Shown one piece after another: positions 8,978 to 19,432 of a stretch of DNA of 64,000 bases. Position numbers and translations under genes: made by a program. The notes beneath the pieces were generated by a model. That model searched no databases and was not told the DNA's origin. It saw only the letters and a list, made by a program, of their open reading frames with translations. The stretch comes from Streptomyces sp. NBC_01689 (GTDB lineage: Bacteria > Actinomycetota > Actinomycetes > Streptomycetales > Streptomycetaceae), in contig NZ_CP109592.1 of NCBI RefSeq assembly GCF_036250675.1, positions 7,626,001 through 7,690,000 of the forward strand, read 5' to 3'. Each line of letters opens with the position of its first letter. Within the stretch, counting starts at the first letter, position 1.

Positions 8978-9172
8978 CTACCGCAGGGGGTCCTTGTGCC
9001 GGATCTCGGAGTCGGGCCCGGGAGAGCAGACGGCCTCGTGCCCGTCCGGGAACCGGACGCGATACGGGGGAGTTCCCTCCTTGCCCATGACCTGGGTGAT
9101 CTCCGCGACCTTGTCGTGCTGTCCGACGACCCTGCCGTGCTGCACGAGCTGGTCGCCCTCGGTTGCGCGCAT
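8978..9172 (-). CDS. DUF1918 domain protein
   Basis: 64-residue protein matching the small actinobacterial DUF1918 family. The N-terminus (MRATEGDQLVQHGRVVGQHD), the PPYRVRFPDGHEAVCSPGPDSEI block and the short SH3-like barrel size are typical. Function unknown; relatives are often stress-related small cytosolic proteins. It is convergent with the hydrolase gene. Confidence 0.85.
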   Translation of the reverse strand: MRATEGDQLVQHGRVVGQHDKVAEITQVMGKEGTPPYRVRFPDGHEAVCSPGPDSEIRHKDPLR

Positions 9173-9297
9173 CGTGGGTCTCCCTCGCCAGTTGCGGGAG
9201 TGCTGGAGTGATGGAGTGGTGGGGGCTGGAACGGTGGACCGTGACCGTGGGTCCGCGGCCGCTGGTGCGCCGGGCGACGCCGGCACCCGGGTACTGC

Positions 9298-10236
9298 TCA
9301 GCCCCGCGCTCGCTGGGTGAGGGCGATACAGACCAGTACGGCCGCCGCCGTGAGCGGAGCGGCCGGCGTGAGTCGCTCGCCGAGGAGCAGTACCGACCAC
9401 ACCAGTGTGAGCAGCGGCTGAGCGAGCTGCAACTGGCTGGCCTTCGGAATGCCGATCGCGGCCATCCCGCGGTACCAGACGACGAGCCCCAGGAACTGTG
9501 ATCCGACCGCCACCCACAGCAGCCCCGTCACGCTGTGCGCCGACCACCGAGCGGGCTCGTACGACAGCGCCAGCAGCGCGCCCGGCAGCGAGAGCGGCAG
9601 ACACAGGACCAGCGCCCAGCCGATCACCTGCCACCCCGGCATCACCCGGGCCAGCCTGCCGCCCTCGGTGTAGCCCGCCGCGCAGATCAGCAGCGCGCCG
9701 AAGAGATAGGCGTCCGCGCTGATCAGCGCCCCTCCGCTCTGCTGCACGGTGAACGCGATCACCGCCGCCGCGCCCGCCAGGGCGGCGCCCCAGAACAACC
9801 GGGAGGGCCGCGCACCGGTGCGCAGCGCCGAGAACAGCGCCGTCGTCAGCGGCAGCAGGCCGACGACCACGGCGGCGTGGGCGGTGGTGGACGTCCGCAG
9901 CGTGAGCGTCGTCAGCAGCGGGAAGCCCACCACGACACCCGCGGCGACCACGGCGAGCCCCGCCCGGTACCGCCGCTCCGGCACGGGCACGCGCAACGCC
10001 AGCAGGCAGCCGCCCGCGACGACGGCCGCGAGGGCGCTGCGCACGGCGACGAGGGACCAGGGGCCGAAGCCCTCCAGACCCCAGGCGGTGGCGGGGAAGG
10101 TGAGGGAGAAGGCGATGACGCCCAGGGCGGCCTGGAGGGTGCCGGAGCGGCGGTCGGCGCGACCGTCCGCGCCCGGAGTGGTGACCGCGCTCTCCGCTAT
10201 CGCCGAGCCGACGATAGCGCTACTCTCTGCTCTCAT
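9298..10236 (-). CDS. EamA-family (DMT superfamily) transporter
   Basis: 312-residue integral membrane protein with about ten hydrophobic helices in two EamA halves (ALGVIAFSLTFPATAWGLEG; LLWVAVGSQFLGLVVWYRGM; ASQLQLAQPLLTLVWSVLLLGE). It probably exports a small metabolite or amino acid. Its ATG (complement of 10234-10236) overlaps the ATG of the divergent MocR regulator at 10235, so the regulator very likely controls it. TACTCT on the minus strand (10242-10247) lies 5 nt from the start, suggesting a leaderless mRNA. Confidence 0.88.
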   Translation of the reverse strand: MRAESSAIVGSAIAESAVTTPGADGRADRRSGTLQAALGVIAFSLTFPATAWGLEGFGPWSLVAVRSALAAVVAGGCLLALRVPVPERRYRAGLAVVAAGVVVGFPLLTTLTLRTSTTAHAAVVVGLLPLTTALFSALRTGARPSRLFWGAALAGAAAVIAFTVQQSGGALISADAYLFGALLICAAGYTEGGRLARVMPGWQVIGWALVLCLPLSLPGALLALSYEPARWSAHSVTGLLWVAVGSQFLGLVVWYRGMAAIGIPKASQLQLAQPLLTLVWSVLLLGERLTPAAPLTAAAVLVCIALTQRARG

Positions 10237-10247
10237 GCAGCAGAGTA
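10221..10247. promoter_or_regulatory. Symmetric divergent promoter/operator embracing two overlapping start codons
   Basis: TACTCT occurs at 10221-10226 on the plus strand and, mirrored, at 10242-10247 on the minus strand. Around them, CTACTCT-CTGCT and AGCAGAGTAG form an imperfect inverted repeat centred on the shared CATG. Each TACTCT fits a -10 box for a leaderless transcript in its own direction. It is the likely autoregulatory operator of the MocR protein. Confidence 0.6.
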
Positions 10248-11698
10248 GCAGTGTCGCCGAACTCGTGAAACAGCTCCGTCAGGAAGTCAACCGCTACTCG
10301 CCCGGTGGAAAGCTGCCGTCGAGCCGGGCGCTCGTGGAACGGTTCCGGGTGAGCCCGGTGACCGTGTCGCGCGCGCTGGCACAGCTCTCCGCCGAGGGGC
10401 TGGTGGTCACCCGCCCCGGGGCCGGCGCCTTCCGGGCGCGTCCCCGGACTCCCGCCGCACCGGCCGGGGACACCTCCTGGCAGGAGGTCGCGCTGAGCGC
10501 GGACGCCGCCACCGAACTCGTCCCGCGCACGGTGGACGCCTCCGGAGTCCTGGCCACCCTGGCCGCCCCGCCGGCCGGCGTCGTCGAGTTCAGCGGCGGC
10601 TATCTGCACCCCTCGCTCCAGCCCGAACGCGCCATGGGCGCCGCCCTGTCCCGGGCGGGCCGGCGGCCCGGCGCCTGGTCCCGGCCGCCGGTGGAGGGGC
10701 TGGCGGAGCTGCGCGAGTGGTTCGCGCGCGGGATCGGCGGCGCGATCACCGCCGCGGAGGTCCTCGTCACGGCGGGCGGCCAGTCCGCGCTCACCACCAC
10801 CCTGCGCGCGCTCGCTCCGCCCGGCGCGCCGGTCCTCGTCGAATCACCCACCTATCCGGGCATGCTGGCCATCGCCCGCGCGGCCGGGCTGCGGCCGGTG
10901 CCGGTGCCGGTGGACCCCGACGGCGTGAAGCCGGACCTGCTCGCCGACGCCTTCAGGGCGACCGGCGCCCGGGTCTTCGTCTGCCAGCCGCTGTTCCAGA
11001 ACCCGACCGGCGCCGTGCTCGCCCCCGAGCGGCGGGGCGCGGTACTGCGGATCGCGCGGGAGGCGGGCGCGTTCGTGGTCGAGGACGACTTCGTACGCCG
11101 GCTCGTGCACGAGGACGCCGGGCCGCTGCCGCGCCCGCTGGCCGCCGAGGACCCGGACGGGGTCGTGGTGCACGTCGGTTCGCTGACCAAGGCGACCTCA
11201 CCGAGCTTCCGGGTCGGGGTGCTGGCCGCGCGCGGACCGGTCCTGGAACGGCTGCGCGCCATCCAGGTCGTGGAGACCTTCTTCGTGCCGAGGCCGCTTC
11301 AGGAAGCCGCGCTGGAACTCGTCGGATCACCGGCCTGGCCCCGCCATCTGCGGTCCGTGTCCGCCGAGTTGCGGAACCGACGGGACACGATGACCGCCGA
11401 GCTGCGGCTGCGGCTGCCCGAACTCGCCCTGCCGCACGTCCCGTACGGGGGCTACCACCTGTGGCTCCGGCTGCCCGAGGGCACCGACGAGTCCGCGCTG
11501 GCCGCCACCGCCCTGCGCGCGGGCGTGGCCGTCACCTCCGGCCGGCCCTACTTCAGCGCCGAACCCCCGGCCGCCCACCTCCGTCTGAGCTTCGCGGCGG
11601 TCGCCGGCACGGAGGAGATCACCGAGGGTGTACGACGCCTGCGCGCCGCCCGGGACGAGACGCTGGGGACGGGGTCCACCGCGGTGTCCAGCCGGTGA
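10235..11698 (+). CDS. MocR-type GntR regulator with aminotransferase domain (PdxR-like)
   Basis: 487-residue transcription factor. The N-terminal winged helix of the GntR family (SVAELVKQLRQEVNRYSPGG, LPSSRALVERFRVSPVTVSR) is fused to a fold-type I PLP-binding domain from about residue 105. The PLP lysine sits in SLTKATSP, about residue 319. Such proteins sense PLP or a PLP-amino acid adduct. No pdxS/pdxT is adjacent, so the target is more likely the divergent EamA transporter than vitamin B6 synthesis. The transcript is probably leaderless. Confidence 0.88.
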   Translation: MQQSSSVAELVKQLRQEVNRYSPGGKLPSSRALVERFRVSPVTVSRALAQLSAEGLVVTRPGAGAFRARPRTPAAPAGDTSWQEVALSADAATELVPRTVDASGVLATLAAPPAGVVEFSGGYLHPSLQPERAMGAALSRAGRRPGAWSRPPVEGLAELREWFARGIGGAITAAEVLVTAGGQSALTTTLRALAPPGAPVLVESPTYPGMLAIARAAGLRPVPVPVDPDGVKPDLLADAFRATGARVFVCQPLFQNPTGAVLAPERRGAVLRIAREAGAFVVEDDFVRRLVHEDAGPLPRPLAAEDPDGVVVHVGSLTKATSPSFRVGVLAARGPVLERLRAIQVVETFFVPRPLQEAALELVGSPAWPRHLRSVSAELRNRRDTMTAELRLRLPELALPHVPYGGYHLWLRLPEGTDESALAATALRAGVAVTSGRPYFSAEPPAAHLRLSFAAVAGTEEITEGVRRLRAARDETLGTGSTAVSSR

Positions 11699-11740
11699 AA
11701 ACCGCTCGACCCCGCCGCCCCGGCCTGCGACCCTCCCCGC

Positions 11741-12178
11741 ATGACCGACCCACTGCAGCTGCCCGGCGGCTACGAGATCTCCGCCGACCCGGCCCGTATC
11801 GACGTCGCCCGGGTGCACCACTGGCTCTCCACGGACGCCTACTGGGCCCTCGGAGTGCCCCGCGAGAAGCAGGAGCGCGCGATCGCGGCCTCGCTCAACT
11901 TCGGGGTGTACGAAGGCCTTTCGGGCGAGCAGGTGGCCTACGCCCGCGTCGTCACCGACGAGGCGACCTTCGCCTGGCTGTGCGACGTCTACGTGGCCCC
12001 GGCCGTCCGCGGCAAGGGACTGGGGTCCGCCCTGGTGACGGCCGTCCGCGACCATCTCGAACCCTTCGGCCTGCGCCGTGTCCTGCTCGCCACGCACGAC
12101 GCCCACGGTGTCTACGAGAAGATCGGTTTCACACCGCTCGGCCGCCCCGACCAGTGGATGGCGCTCGTGCCGCGGTGA
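11741..12178 (+). CDS. GNAT family N-acetyltransferase
   Basis: 145-residue single-domain acetyltransferase. It shows the acetyl-CoA-binding segment VYVAPAVRGKGLGSALVTAV (V-x-P-x-x-R-G-x-G-x-G) and the C-terminal strand VYEKIGFTPL. The acceptor is unknown. It lies 43 bp after the MocR gene, with no clear ribosome binding site, so it may be leaderless or read through from upstream. Confidence 0.85.
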   Translation: MTDPLQLPGGYEISADPARIDVARVHHWLSTDAYWALGVPREKQERAIAASLNFGVYEGLSGEQVAYARVVTDEATFAWLCDVYVAPAVRGKGLGSALVTAVRDHLEPFGLRRVLLATHDAHGVYEKIGFTPLGRPDQWMALVPR

Positions 12179-12241
12179 GCCCCTGAACACCGTGCGTAGC
12201 CCCTCTTGACCTGCGGATGTTCCGCGCTCCACGATCCTCGC

Positions 12242-12826
12242 ATGCATCTTCGGGTCACGTTCGTCGCTGCCGCGCGCAGTTCGTCGTTGCTCGCCGAACG
12301 CTTCGAGGACGACCGCCCGCTGGATCAGGCGGGCTGGGACGAGGTGCAGCGTGCCGCCCCCGGACTGCTGCCGCTGGCGGTGGCCGAACTGCGCTACTGC
12401 TCACCGACCCCGCGCAGCCGCGCCACCGGCGACGCGCTGGGCTTCGCGCCGCTGGTCCAACCCGCGCTGCGCGACTGCGACATGGGCCGCTGGCGCGGGT
12501 TCACCCTGGGCGAGGCGATGGCCCGCGAGCCGTCCGCGGTGGACGCCTGGCTCGCCGACCCGCGCTCGTCCCCGCACGGCGGTGAGTCCCTGATGTCGTT
12601 CATCTCCCGGGTCGGCGGCTGGCTCGACACCCGCCCGGCGGACGACGGCGGCCGGATCGTCGCGGTGGCGGAACCGTCCGTGGTGCGGGCGGCGCTCGTC
12701 TACGCGCTGCGGGCCCAGCCGACGACGTACTGGAACATCGACGTACGCCCCCTGTCGGCCATGACCCTCACCGGGCACAACGGCCGGTGGAATCTGCGTC
12801 TGGAGGCGACGGCGCGCGGCGACTAG
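12242..12826 (+). CDS. Histidine-phosphatase-fold protein with degenerate active site
   Basis: 194-residue protein with the overall layout of the phosphoglycerate-mutase/histidine phosphatase superfamily: a beta-1 strand LRVTFVAAARSSSLL, then CSPTPRSRATGDALG, CDMGRWRGFTLGEA, HGGESLMSFISRVGGWLD and IVAVAEPSVVRAAL. The canonical RHG motif is replaced by AAR, and the second catalytic His (normally in a SHG-type motif) by Glu in AEP. It is therefore probably not a phosphatase by the usual mechanism. The TAG stop lies within the CTAG duplicated by the adjacent MITE-like element. Confidence 0.7.
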   Translation: MHLRVTFVAAARSSSLLAERFEDDRPLDQAGWDEVQRAAPGLLPLAVAELRYCSPTPRSRATGDALGFAPLVQPALRDCDMGRWRGFTLGEAMAREPSAVDAWLADPRSSPHGGESLMSFISRVGGWLDTRPADDGGRIVAVAEPSVVRAALVYALRAQPTTYWNIDVRPLSAMTLTGHNGRWNLRLEATARGD

Positions 12827-12931
12827 GGCCTTTCTTCCGGATCAGGCCGGCTCCGGCCCACGGAGCCATCTCGGCCGACCCGGGCGTGCCGGACCCCGTG
12901 ACTCCGGCATGATCCGGAAGAGAGGTCCTAG
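12823..12931. mobile_element. MITE-like element with 18-bp terminal inverted repeats and CTAG target duplication
   Basis: A 101-bp body (12827-12927) is bounded by GGCCTTTCTTCCGGATCA and the 16/18-matching inverted copy TGATCCGGAAGAGAGGTC. It is flanked on both sides by CTAG (12823-12826 and 12928-12931). A YTAR-type 4-bp duplication is a hallmark of one IS5-family subgroup, so this looks like a non-autonomous derivative. It encodes nothing. The two CTAG copies supply the TAG stops of both convergent neighbours. Confidence 0.75.
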
Positions 12932-13410
12932 CGGGGTCCGTCGTCCGCGCGGCGCGGTTCTCCGTCCGGGCGCGCGTACTCGGTGGTGAGGAGCAGGTCC
13001 TTGGCCGGGCCGCCCACCCGCCACACCGTGCGCCAGCGGTCCGCGCCGGAGACGGTGAACTCGCCGCGGTACAGGTCGGCCGCGCACGGGTGGTCGGCGA
13101 CGTGCCGTCCGGTGCCGAGGTCCAGGGCGTGGAAGGGGCGGCCGTCGGAGAACCGGACGTCCGCCGTGCCCGCGCGCTGCCCCGGCAGGAACCACAGGGT
13201 GCGCTCCGCGGGCCTGGCGACGCCCTGCCAGGTGAAGGTGCCGGACTCGTGGTGCAGCAGGCCGTCCCCTCCGTCGTCGAGAGGTGAGAACACGGTCGTC
13301 CCGGTGAAACGCCCCTCGGCGCCGCTCGCGAGGTCCCGGACCGAACGCTCCACGCGCCAGGTCCCGGTCAGGTACGCCAGGACGTCGGCCACCGGCCAGA
13401 ACTCGTCCAC
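12928..13410 (-). CDS. DUF6314 family protein
   Basis: 160-residue actinobacterial protein. It resembles DUF6314, a lipocalin-like beta-barrel family: WPVADVLAYLTGTWRVERSV, GRFTGTTVFSPLDDGGDGLL, TADVRFSDGRPFHALDLGTG and YRGEFTVSGADRWRTVWRV. Function unknown. GTG 13410 is chosen because it begins 8 nt past the stop of the upstream LysR-like gene; earlier starts in this frame would overlap that gene's tail. It is probably co-transcribed with the LysR-like gene. Its stop codon lies in the MITE target duplication. Confidence 0.75.
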   Translation of the reverse strand: MDEFWPVADVLAYLTGTWRVERSVRDLASGAEGRFTGTTVFSPLDDGGDGLLHHESGTFTWQGVARPAERTLWFLPGQRAGTADVRFSDGRPFHALDLGTGRHVADHPCAADLYRGEFTVSGADRWRTVWRVGGPAKDLLLTTEYARPDGEPRRADDGPR

Positions 13411-13417
13411 GGGCCGC

Positions 13418-14218
13418 TCACGACCGCCGGCGGGGCTTGCCCCGCCGACCGCTCCCGGAGCCGCCGGCTCCGCCGCGGGAGCCGGTGCCACCGGTCCGGC
13501 CGCCCGTCCTGCCACCGCCCGCCGCCTTCTTCCGAGCTCCACCGGCCTCGGCCCGTCCGCCCTTGGCGGACGCCGACGCCGTGCCCGACGCGCGCGCCGG
13601 GGTCTGGGAGCGTCCGCGTGAGCTGTTCACGGTCCGGCCCCGGACGATCCCGATGAAGTCCTCCACCAGGTCGGTGGTCGCGTCCTCGGGCCAGGACAGC
13701 GCGACGCGCGACTCGGGGGCGTCCGTGAGCGGCCGGTACGTCAGGTCCTTGCGGTGGTGCAGGCGCGCGAGCGACTGGGGAACGACCAGCAGGCCGATGC
13801 CCGCCGCCACGAGCTCGACGGCGTCCTCGGTGGTGGCGGGCCGCTCGAACGCGGGCAGACCCGGCGGGCGCTCCCAGCCGAGGGTGTCGTCGAGCGGGTG
13901 CAGCACGACCTCGTCGGCCAGGTCCTCGGCGGTCACCTCGTCGACCGCGGCGACCACATGGTCCTTGGGGGCCACGACCACCGTCGTCTCGGTGTAGAGC
14001 GGGATCGCGCTGAGGTCCTCCCCGTCGACCGGCAGCCGGACGAATCCGGCGTCGGCGCCGCGGTCGCGCAGCAGGCCGAGCGCCTCGGTGGCGGCCACCG
14101 GGACGAGGGTCAGCGGGACGTCGGGCAGCCGTTCGTTCCAGATCCGCACCCACTTCGTGGGCGTCACTCCCGGGACATAGGCGAGCCGGAACGAAGAAGG
14201 TACTTCCGAGCCTGTCAC
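13418..14218 (-). CDS. HTH-less LysR substrate-binding-domain protein with basic C-terminal tail
   Basis: 266-residue protein beginning directly with the LysR-type effector domain (SFRLAYVPGVTPTKWVRIWN, VPVAATEALGLLRDRGADAG, IPLYTETTVVVAPKDHVVA, AAGIGLLVVPQSLARL). No DNA-binding helix-turn-helix precedes it. After about residue 195 there is a low-complexity Arg/Lys/Gly/Ser tail (GGRAEAGGARKKAAGGGRTG, GSGRRGKPRRRS) that could bind nucleic acid. The GTG start lies 6 nt from minus-strand TAGCCT (14225-14230), suggesting a leaderless transcript. It is divergent from the DUF5997 gene, a pairing that suggests linked function. Confidence 0.8.
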   Translation of the reverse strand: MTGSEVPSSFRLAYVPGVTPTKWVRIWNERLPDVPLTLVPVAATEALGLLRDRGADAGFVRLPVDGEDLSAIPLYTETTVVVAPKDHVVAAVDEVTAEDLADEVVLHPLDDTLGWERPPGLPAFERPATTEDAVELVAAGIGLLVVPQSLARLHHRKDLTYRPLTDAPESRVALSWPEDATTDLVEDFIGIVRGRTVNSSRGRSQTPARASGTASASAKGGRAEAGGARKKAAGGGRTGGRTGGTGSRGGAGGSGSGRRGKPRRRS

Positions 14219-14224
14219 CTCGCC

Positions 14225-14269
14225 AGGCTATCGGTCGTGGTCGGAGGCCGCGCACACGCTCGATACCCT
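14225..14269. promoter_or_regulatory. Divergent leaderless promoters between the LysR-like and DUF5997 genes
   Basis: On the minus strand TAGCCT (14225-14230) stands 6 nt before GTG 14218. On the plus strand TACCCT (14264-14269) stands 7 nt before ATG 14277. Neither start has a ribosome binding site, so both mRNAs are probably leaderless. Confidence 0.6.
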
Positions 14270-14276
14270 TGACATC

Positions 14277-14681
14277 ATGACGCCGCACCAGACCACCCAG
14301 ACCATGAAGCCCGCCACCGCGGCGAAGAAGCTGGGTGTGTACCTCGAAGCCACCCCCGCCGAGTTCCAGGAGGGCGTCGTCTCGCGCGCCGAGCTGAACG
14401 CGCTGCAGACCGACCCGCCCGCGTGGCTGCAGGAACTGCGGCGCAACGGCCCGCACCCCCGGCCCGTCGTCGCCGCGCGGCTGGGCGTCTCCATCGCCGG
14501 GCTCGCCCGCGGCGGGGTCACCGAGCCGCTCACCACGGAGCAGATCGACGCGCTGAAGCAGGAAGACCCCGGATGGCTGCGCCGGGAGCGCGCCACCCAG
14601 GCCGAGGTACGCAAGGAGGAGGAGCGCCTCAGGGAGCGGAACGCGCAGCGCGCCGCCCAGCCCCGCGACCCGCGTTCCTGA
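14277..14681 (+). CDS. DUF5997 family protein
   Basis: 134-residue actinobacterial protein of unknown function, recognised as DUF5997. It is mostly helical: MKPATAAKKLGVYLEATPAE, a winged-helix-like VVAARLGVSIAGLARGGVTE, and a charged C-terminal helix RRERATQAEVRKEEERLRER. It is transcribed divergently from the HTH-less LysR-like gene with 58 bp between the start codons. Confidence 0.8.
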   Translation: MTPHQTTQTMKPATAAKKLGVYLEATPAEFQEGVVSRAELNALQTDPPAWLQELRRNGPHPRPVVAARLGVSIAGLARGGVTEPLTTEQIDALKQEDPGWLRRERATQAEVRKEEERLRERNAQRAAQPRDPRS

Positions 14682-14851
14682 CCTCCGGCTCCTCCCGACC
14701 CCCGCTCCCGCCCGCTCTCCCGGGCGGGGAACACCTGGCCACCCGTGCCGCGGCCTACGCTGTGCGCATGGGTGGGACCACGTGCTGAGTGACCCCGGTC
14801 GGCGCCGCGCGCGTCCCACGACCACCGCCTCCGTGCTCCGCCGGTCCCGCC

Positions 14852-15024
14852 GGCTCCGCGCGCACCGTCCGGGGCTCCGCGCTCACCACCCGAGGCTCCG
14901 CTCTCACCCCCTCGACGCCCGCGACCGCACCCCTGTGCCCGGACGCGCCTGCGCACCCGTACCTCTCGTGCGCACCCGCGCCCCTGTGCACCCGTACCTC
15001 CCGCGCGCACCCGCACCTCTCGCC
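14852..15024. repeat. Two degenerate tandem arrays (3 x 21 bp and about 4 x 18 bp)
   Basis: GGCTCCGCG-type units begin at 14852, 14873 and 14894 (period 21). From 14951, units of the form GCGCACCCGTACCTCTCG recur about every 18 bp to 15024. They fill most of the 463-bp gap before argC. Open frames run through them but are low-complexity and unconvincing as genes. A small hairpin (15069-15075 / 15081-15087) follows. Confidence 0.65.
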
Positions 15025-15091
15025 CACGGCCGCGTCTCTCGCGCGTACCCGGCCGACCCGTGACCCGCGTCCTGGTCCACCCAGGACTGCG

Positions 15092-15120
15092 TTGCATAAA
15101 CGTGCATCGATACGTATAGT
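15092..15120 (+). promoter_or_regulatory. argC promoter overlapped by an ARG box
   Basis: TTGCAT (15092-15097), a 17-nt spacer and TATAGT (15115-15120) form a good promoter. The AT-rich TTGCATAAACGTGCATC (15092-15108), with further TGCAT/ATAC elements after it, resembles the Streptomyces ARG box bound by ArgR. The repressor would therefore block the -35 and spacer. The argC ribosome binding site AGGAGGAGG follows. Confidence 0.8.
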
Positions 15121-15132
15121 CATGCCATCTAG

Positions 15133-17317
<2,185 letters not shown>

Positions 17318-17321
<4 letters not shown>

Positions 17322-18229
17322 GCCATGTCACGCGGAAGCACACCGCACTCCCCAAGGCGCAGATCCTCATCGAGGCGCTGCCCTGGCTGACCCGCCACCG
17401 CGGCAAGACCGTCGTCATCAAGTTCGGCGGCAACGCCATGATCGACGAGGAGCTGAAGGCCGCTTTCGCCCAGGACGTCGTCTTCCTGCACCACGCCGGG
17501 CTCAAGCCGGTCGTGGTGCACGGCGGCGGCCCCCAGATCAGCGCGCAGCTCGACCGGCACGGCATCGTCAGCGAGTTCAAGGCCGGCCTCCGGGTGACCA
17601 CCGAGGAGGCCATGGACGTCGTACGGATGGTGCTGGCCGGACAGGTGCAGCGCGAGCTGGTCGGACTGCTCAACCAGCACGGACCGCTCGCCGTCGGCAT
17701 GACCGGCGAGGACGCGCACACCATCACCGCCACCAAGCACCTGCCCCGGATCGACGGCGAACCGGTCGACATCGGCCGGGTCGGCGAGATCACCGACATC
17801 GACACCGGTGCCATCGAGGCGCTGCTCGTCGACGGCCGCATCCCGGTCGTCTCCTCGATCGCCCGCTCCCAGGACGACGGACATGTCTACAACGTCAATG
17901 CTGATACGGCGGCTGCGGCACTCGCTGCGGCACTTGGCGCCGAAACCCTCATGGTCCTCACGGACGTCGAGGGCCTCTACGAGGACTGGCCGGACAGCGA
18001 CGAGGTGATCAGCCGGCTGACCGCCTCCGAACTGGAGAAGCTGCTGCCCGAGCTGGCCAGCGGCATGGTGCCGAAGATGCAGGGCTGCCTGCACGCCGTG
18101 CGCAACGGCGTCACCACGGCCCGCGTCATCGACGGCCGGGTCCAGCACTCGATCCTGCTGGAGATCTTCACCGACGAGGGGATCGGCACGATGGTCGTGC
18201 CGGACGCGCAGGAGGGGGACGCCGTATGA
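17318..18229 (+). CDS. argB: Acetylglutamate kinase
   Basis: 303-residue amino-acid kinase that phosphorylates N-acetylglutamate, normally the arginine-feedback point. Visible motifs are [56 protein letters not shown] and [13 protein letters not shown]. The N-terminal helix extension ([17 protein letters not shown]) is the feature linked to arginine-sensitive enzymes. It starts in an ATGA overlap with argJ and ends in an ATGA overlap with argD. Confidence 0.97.
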
Positions 18230-19416
18230 CCGCCAACCAGGAACTGACCGAGCGGTGGCAGGGCTCGCTCATGGACAACTACGGCACCCCGCGACTGCCC
18301 CTCGCCCGGGGCGCGGGCACCCGGCTGTGGGACGCCGACGGCAAGGAGTACCTCGACTACGTCGGCGGCATCGCGGTCAACGCGCTCGGCCACGCCCATC
18401 CGGCGGTCGTCGAGGCGGTCAGCAACCAGATCGCCTCGCTCGGCCATGTCTCCAACCTCTTCGTCGCCGAGCCCCCCGTCGCCCTCGCCGAACGGCTGCT
18501 CCAGCTCTTCGGCCGGGCCGGCAGGGTGTACTTCTGCAACTCGGGCGCGGAGGCCAACGAAGCCGCCTTCAAGATCGGCCGGCTGACCGGACGCGGGCAC
18601 ATGGTGGCCACCCACGGCGGTTTCCACGGCCGGACCATGGGCGCCCTCGCGCTCACCGGCCAGCCCGGCAAGCAGCAGCCCTTCCTGCCGTTGCCCGGTG
18701 ACGTCACCCATGTCCCCTACGGCGACGCGCAGGCGCTGGCCGCGGCCGTGACCGACGACACGGCGCTCGTCGTCATCGAGCCGATCCAGGGCGAGAACGG
18801 TGTGGTCGTGCCGCCGCCCGGTTACCTGAAGGCGGCGCGTGCCATCACCGCCGCCACCGGTTCGCTCCTGGTTCTCGACGAGGTGCAGACCGGAATCGGC
18901 CGAACCGGCCACTGGTTCGAGTACCAGGCGCACGAGGGCGTCCTGCCGGACGTCGTCACCCTCGCCAAGGGCCTCGGCGGCGGACTGCCGCTGGGCGCGA
19001 CCGTCGCGTTCGGCCGGGCCGCCGACCTGCTGGCACCCGGCCACCACGGGTCGACCTTCGGCGGCAACCCGGTCGTCTGCGCGGCCGGACTCGCCGTCCT
19101 CGACACCATCGCGTCCGAGGGCCTGCTGGAGAACGTGAAGCGTACCGGCGCACGGCTGCGCGACGGGATCGAGTCGCTCGGGCACCCACTGGTCGACCAT
19201 GTCCGGGGCGCCGGCCTGCTCCTGGGTATCGTGCTCACCGAGCCGCTCGCGCCGCAGGTGCAGCAGGCGGCTCAGGACGCCGGTCTCCTGGTGAACGCGC
19301 CCGCCCCCGATGTCGTACGGCTGATGCCCCCGCTGAACCTGAGCGACGACGAGGTGGACGTCCTGCTCGGGGCCCTTCCCGGCGTCCTCGACGCAGTCAA
19401 CGGGGATGGATCCTGA
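18226..19416 (+). CDS. argD: Acetylornithine aminotransferase
   Basis: 396-residue PLP-dependent class III aminotransferase converting N-acetylglutamate semialdehyde to N-acetylornithine. It shows [58 protein letters not shown] and the PLP lysine in [14 protein letters not shown] (about K248). It overlaps argB by 4 bp and is followed closely by argR. Confidence 0.97.
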   Translation: MTANQELTERWQGSLMDNYGTPRLPLARGAGTRLWDADGKEYLDYVGGIAVNALGHAHPAVVEAVSNQIASLGHVSNLFVAEPPVALAERLLQLFGRAGRVYFCNSGAEANEAAFKIGRLTGRGHMVATHGGFHGRTMGALALTGQPGKQQPFLPLPGDVTHVPYGDAQALAAAVTDDTALVVIEPIQGENGVVVPPPGYLKAARAITAATGSLLVLDEVQTGIGRTGHWFEYQAHEGVLPDVVTLAKGLGGGLPLGATVAFGRAADLLAPGHHGSTFGGNPVVCAAGLAVLDTIASEGLLENVKRTGARLRDGIESLGHPLVDHVRGAGLLLGIVLTEPLAPQVQQAAQDAGLLVNAPAPDVVRLMPPLNLSDDEVDVLLGALPGVLDAVNGDGS

Positions 19417-19432
19417 GAATGGGACGACGACG

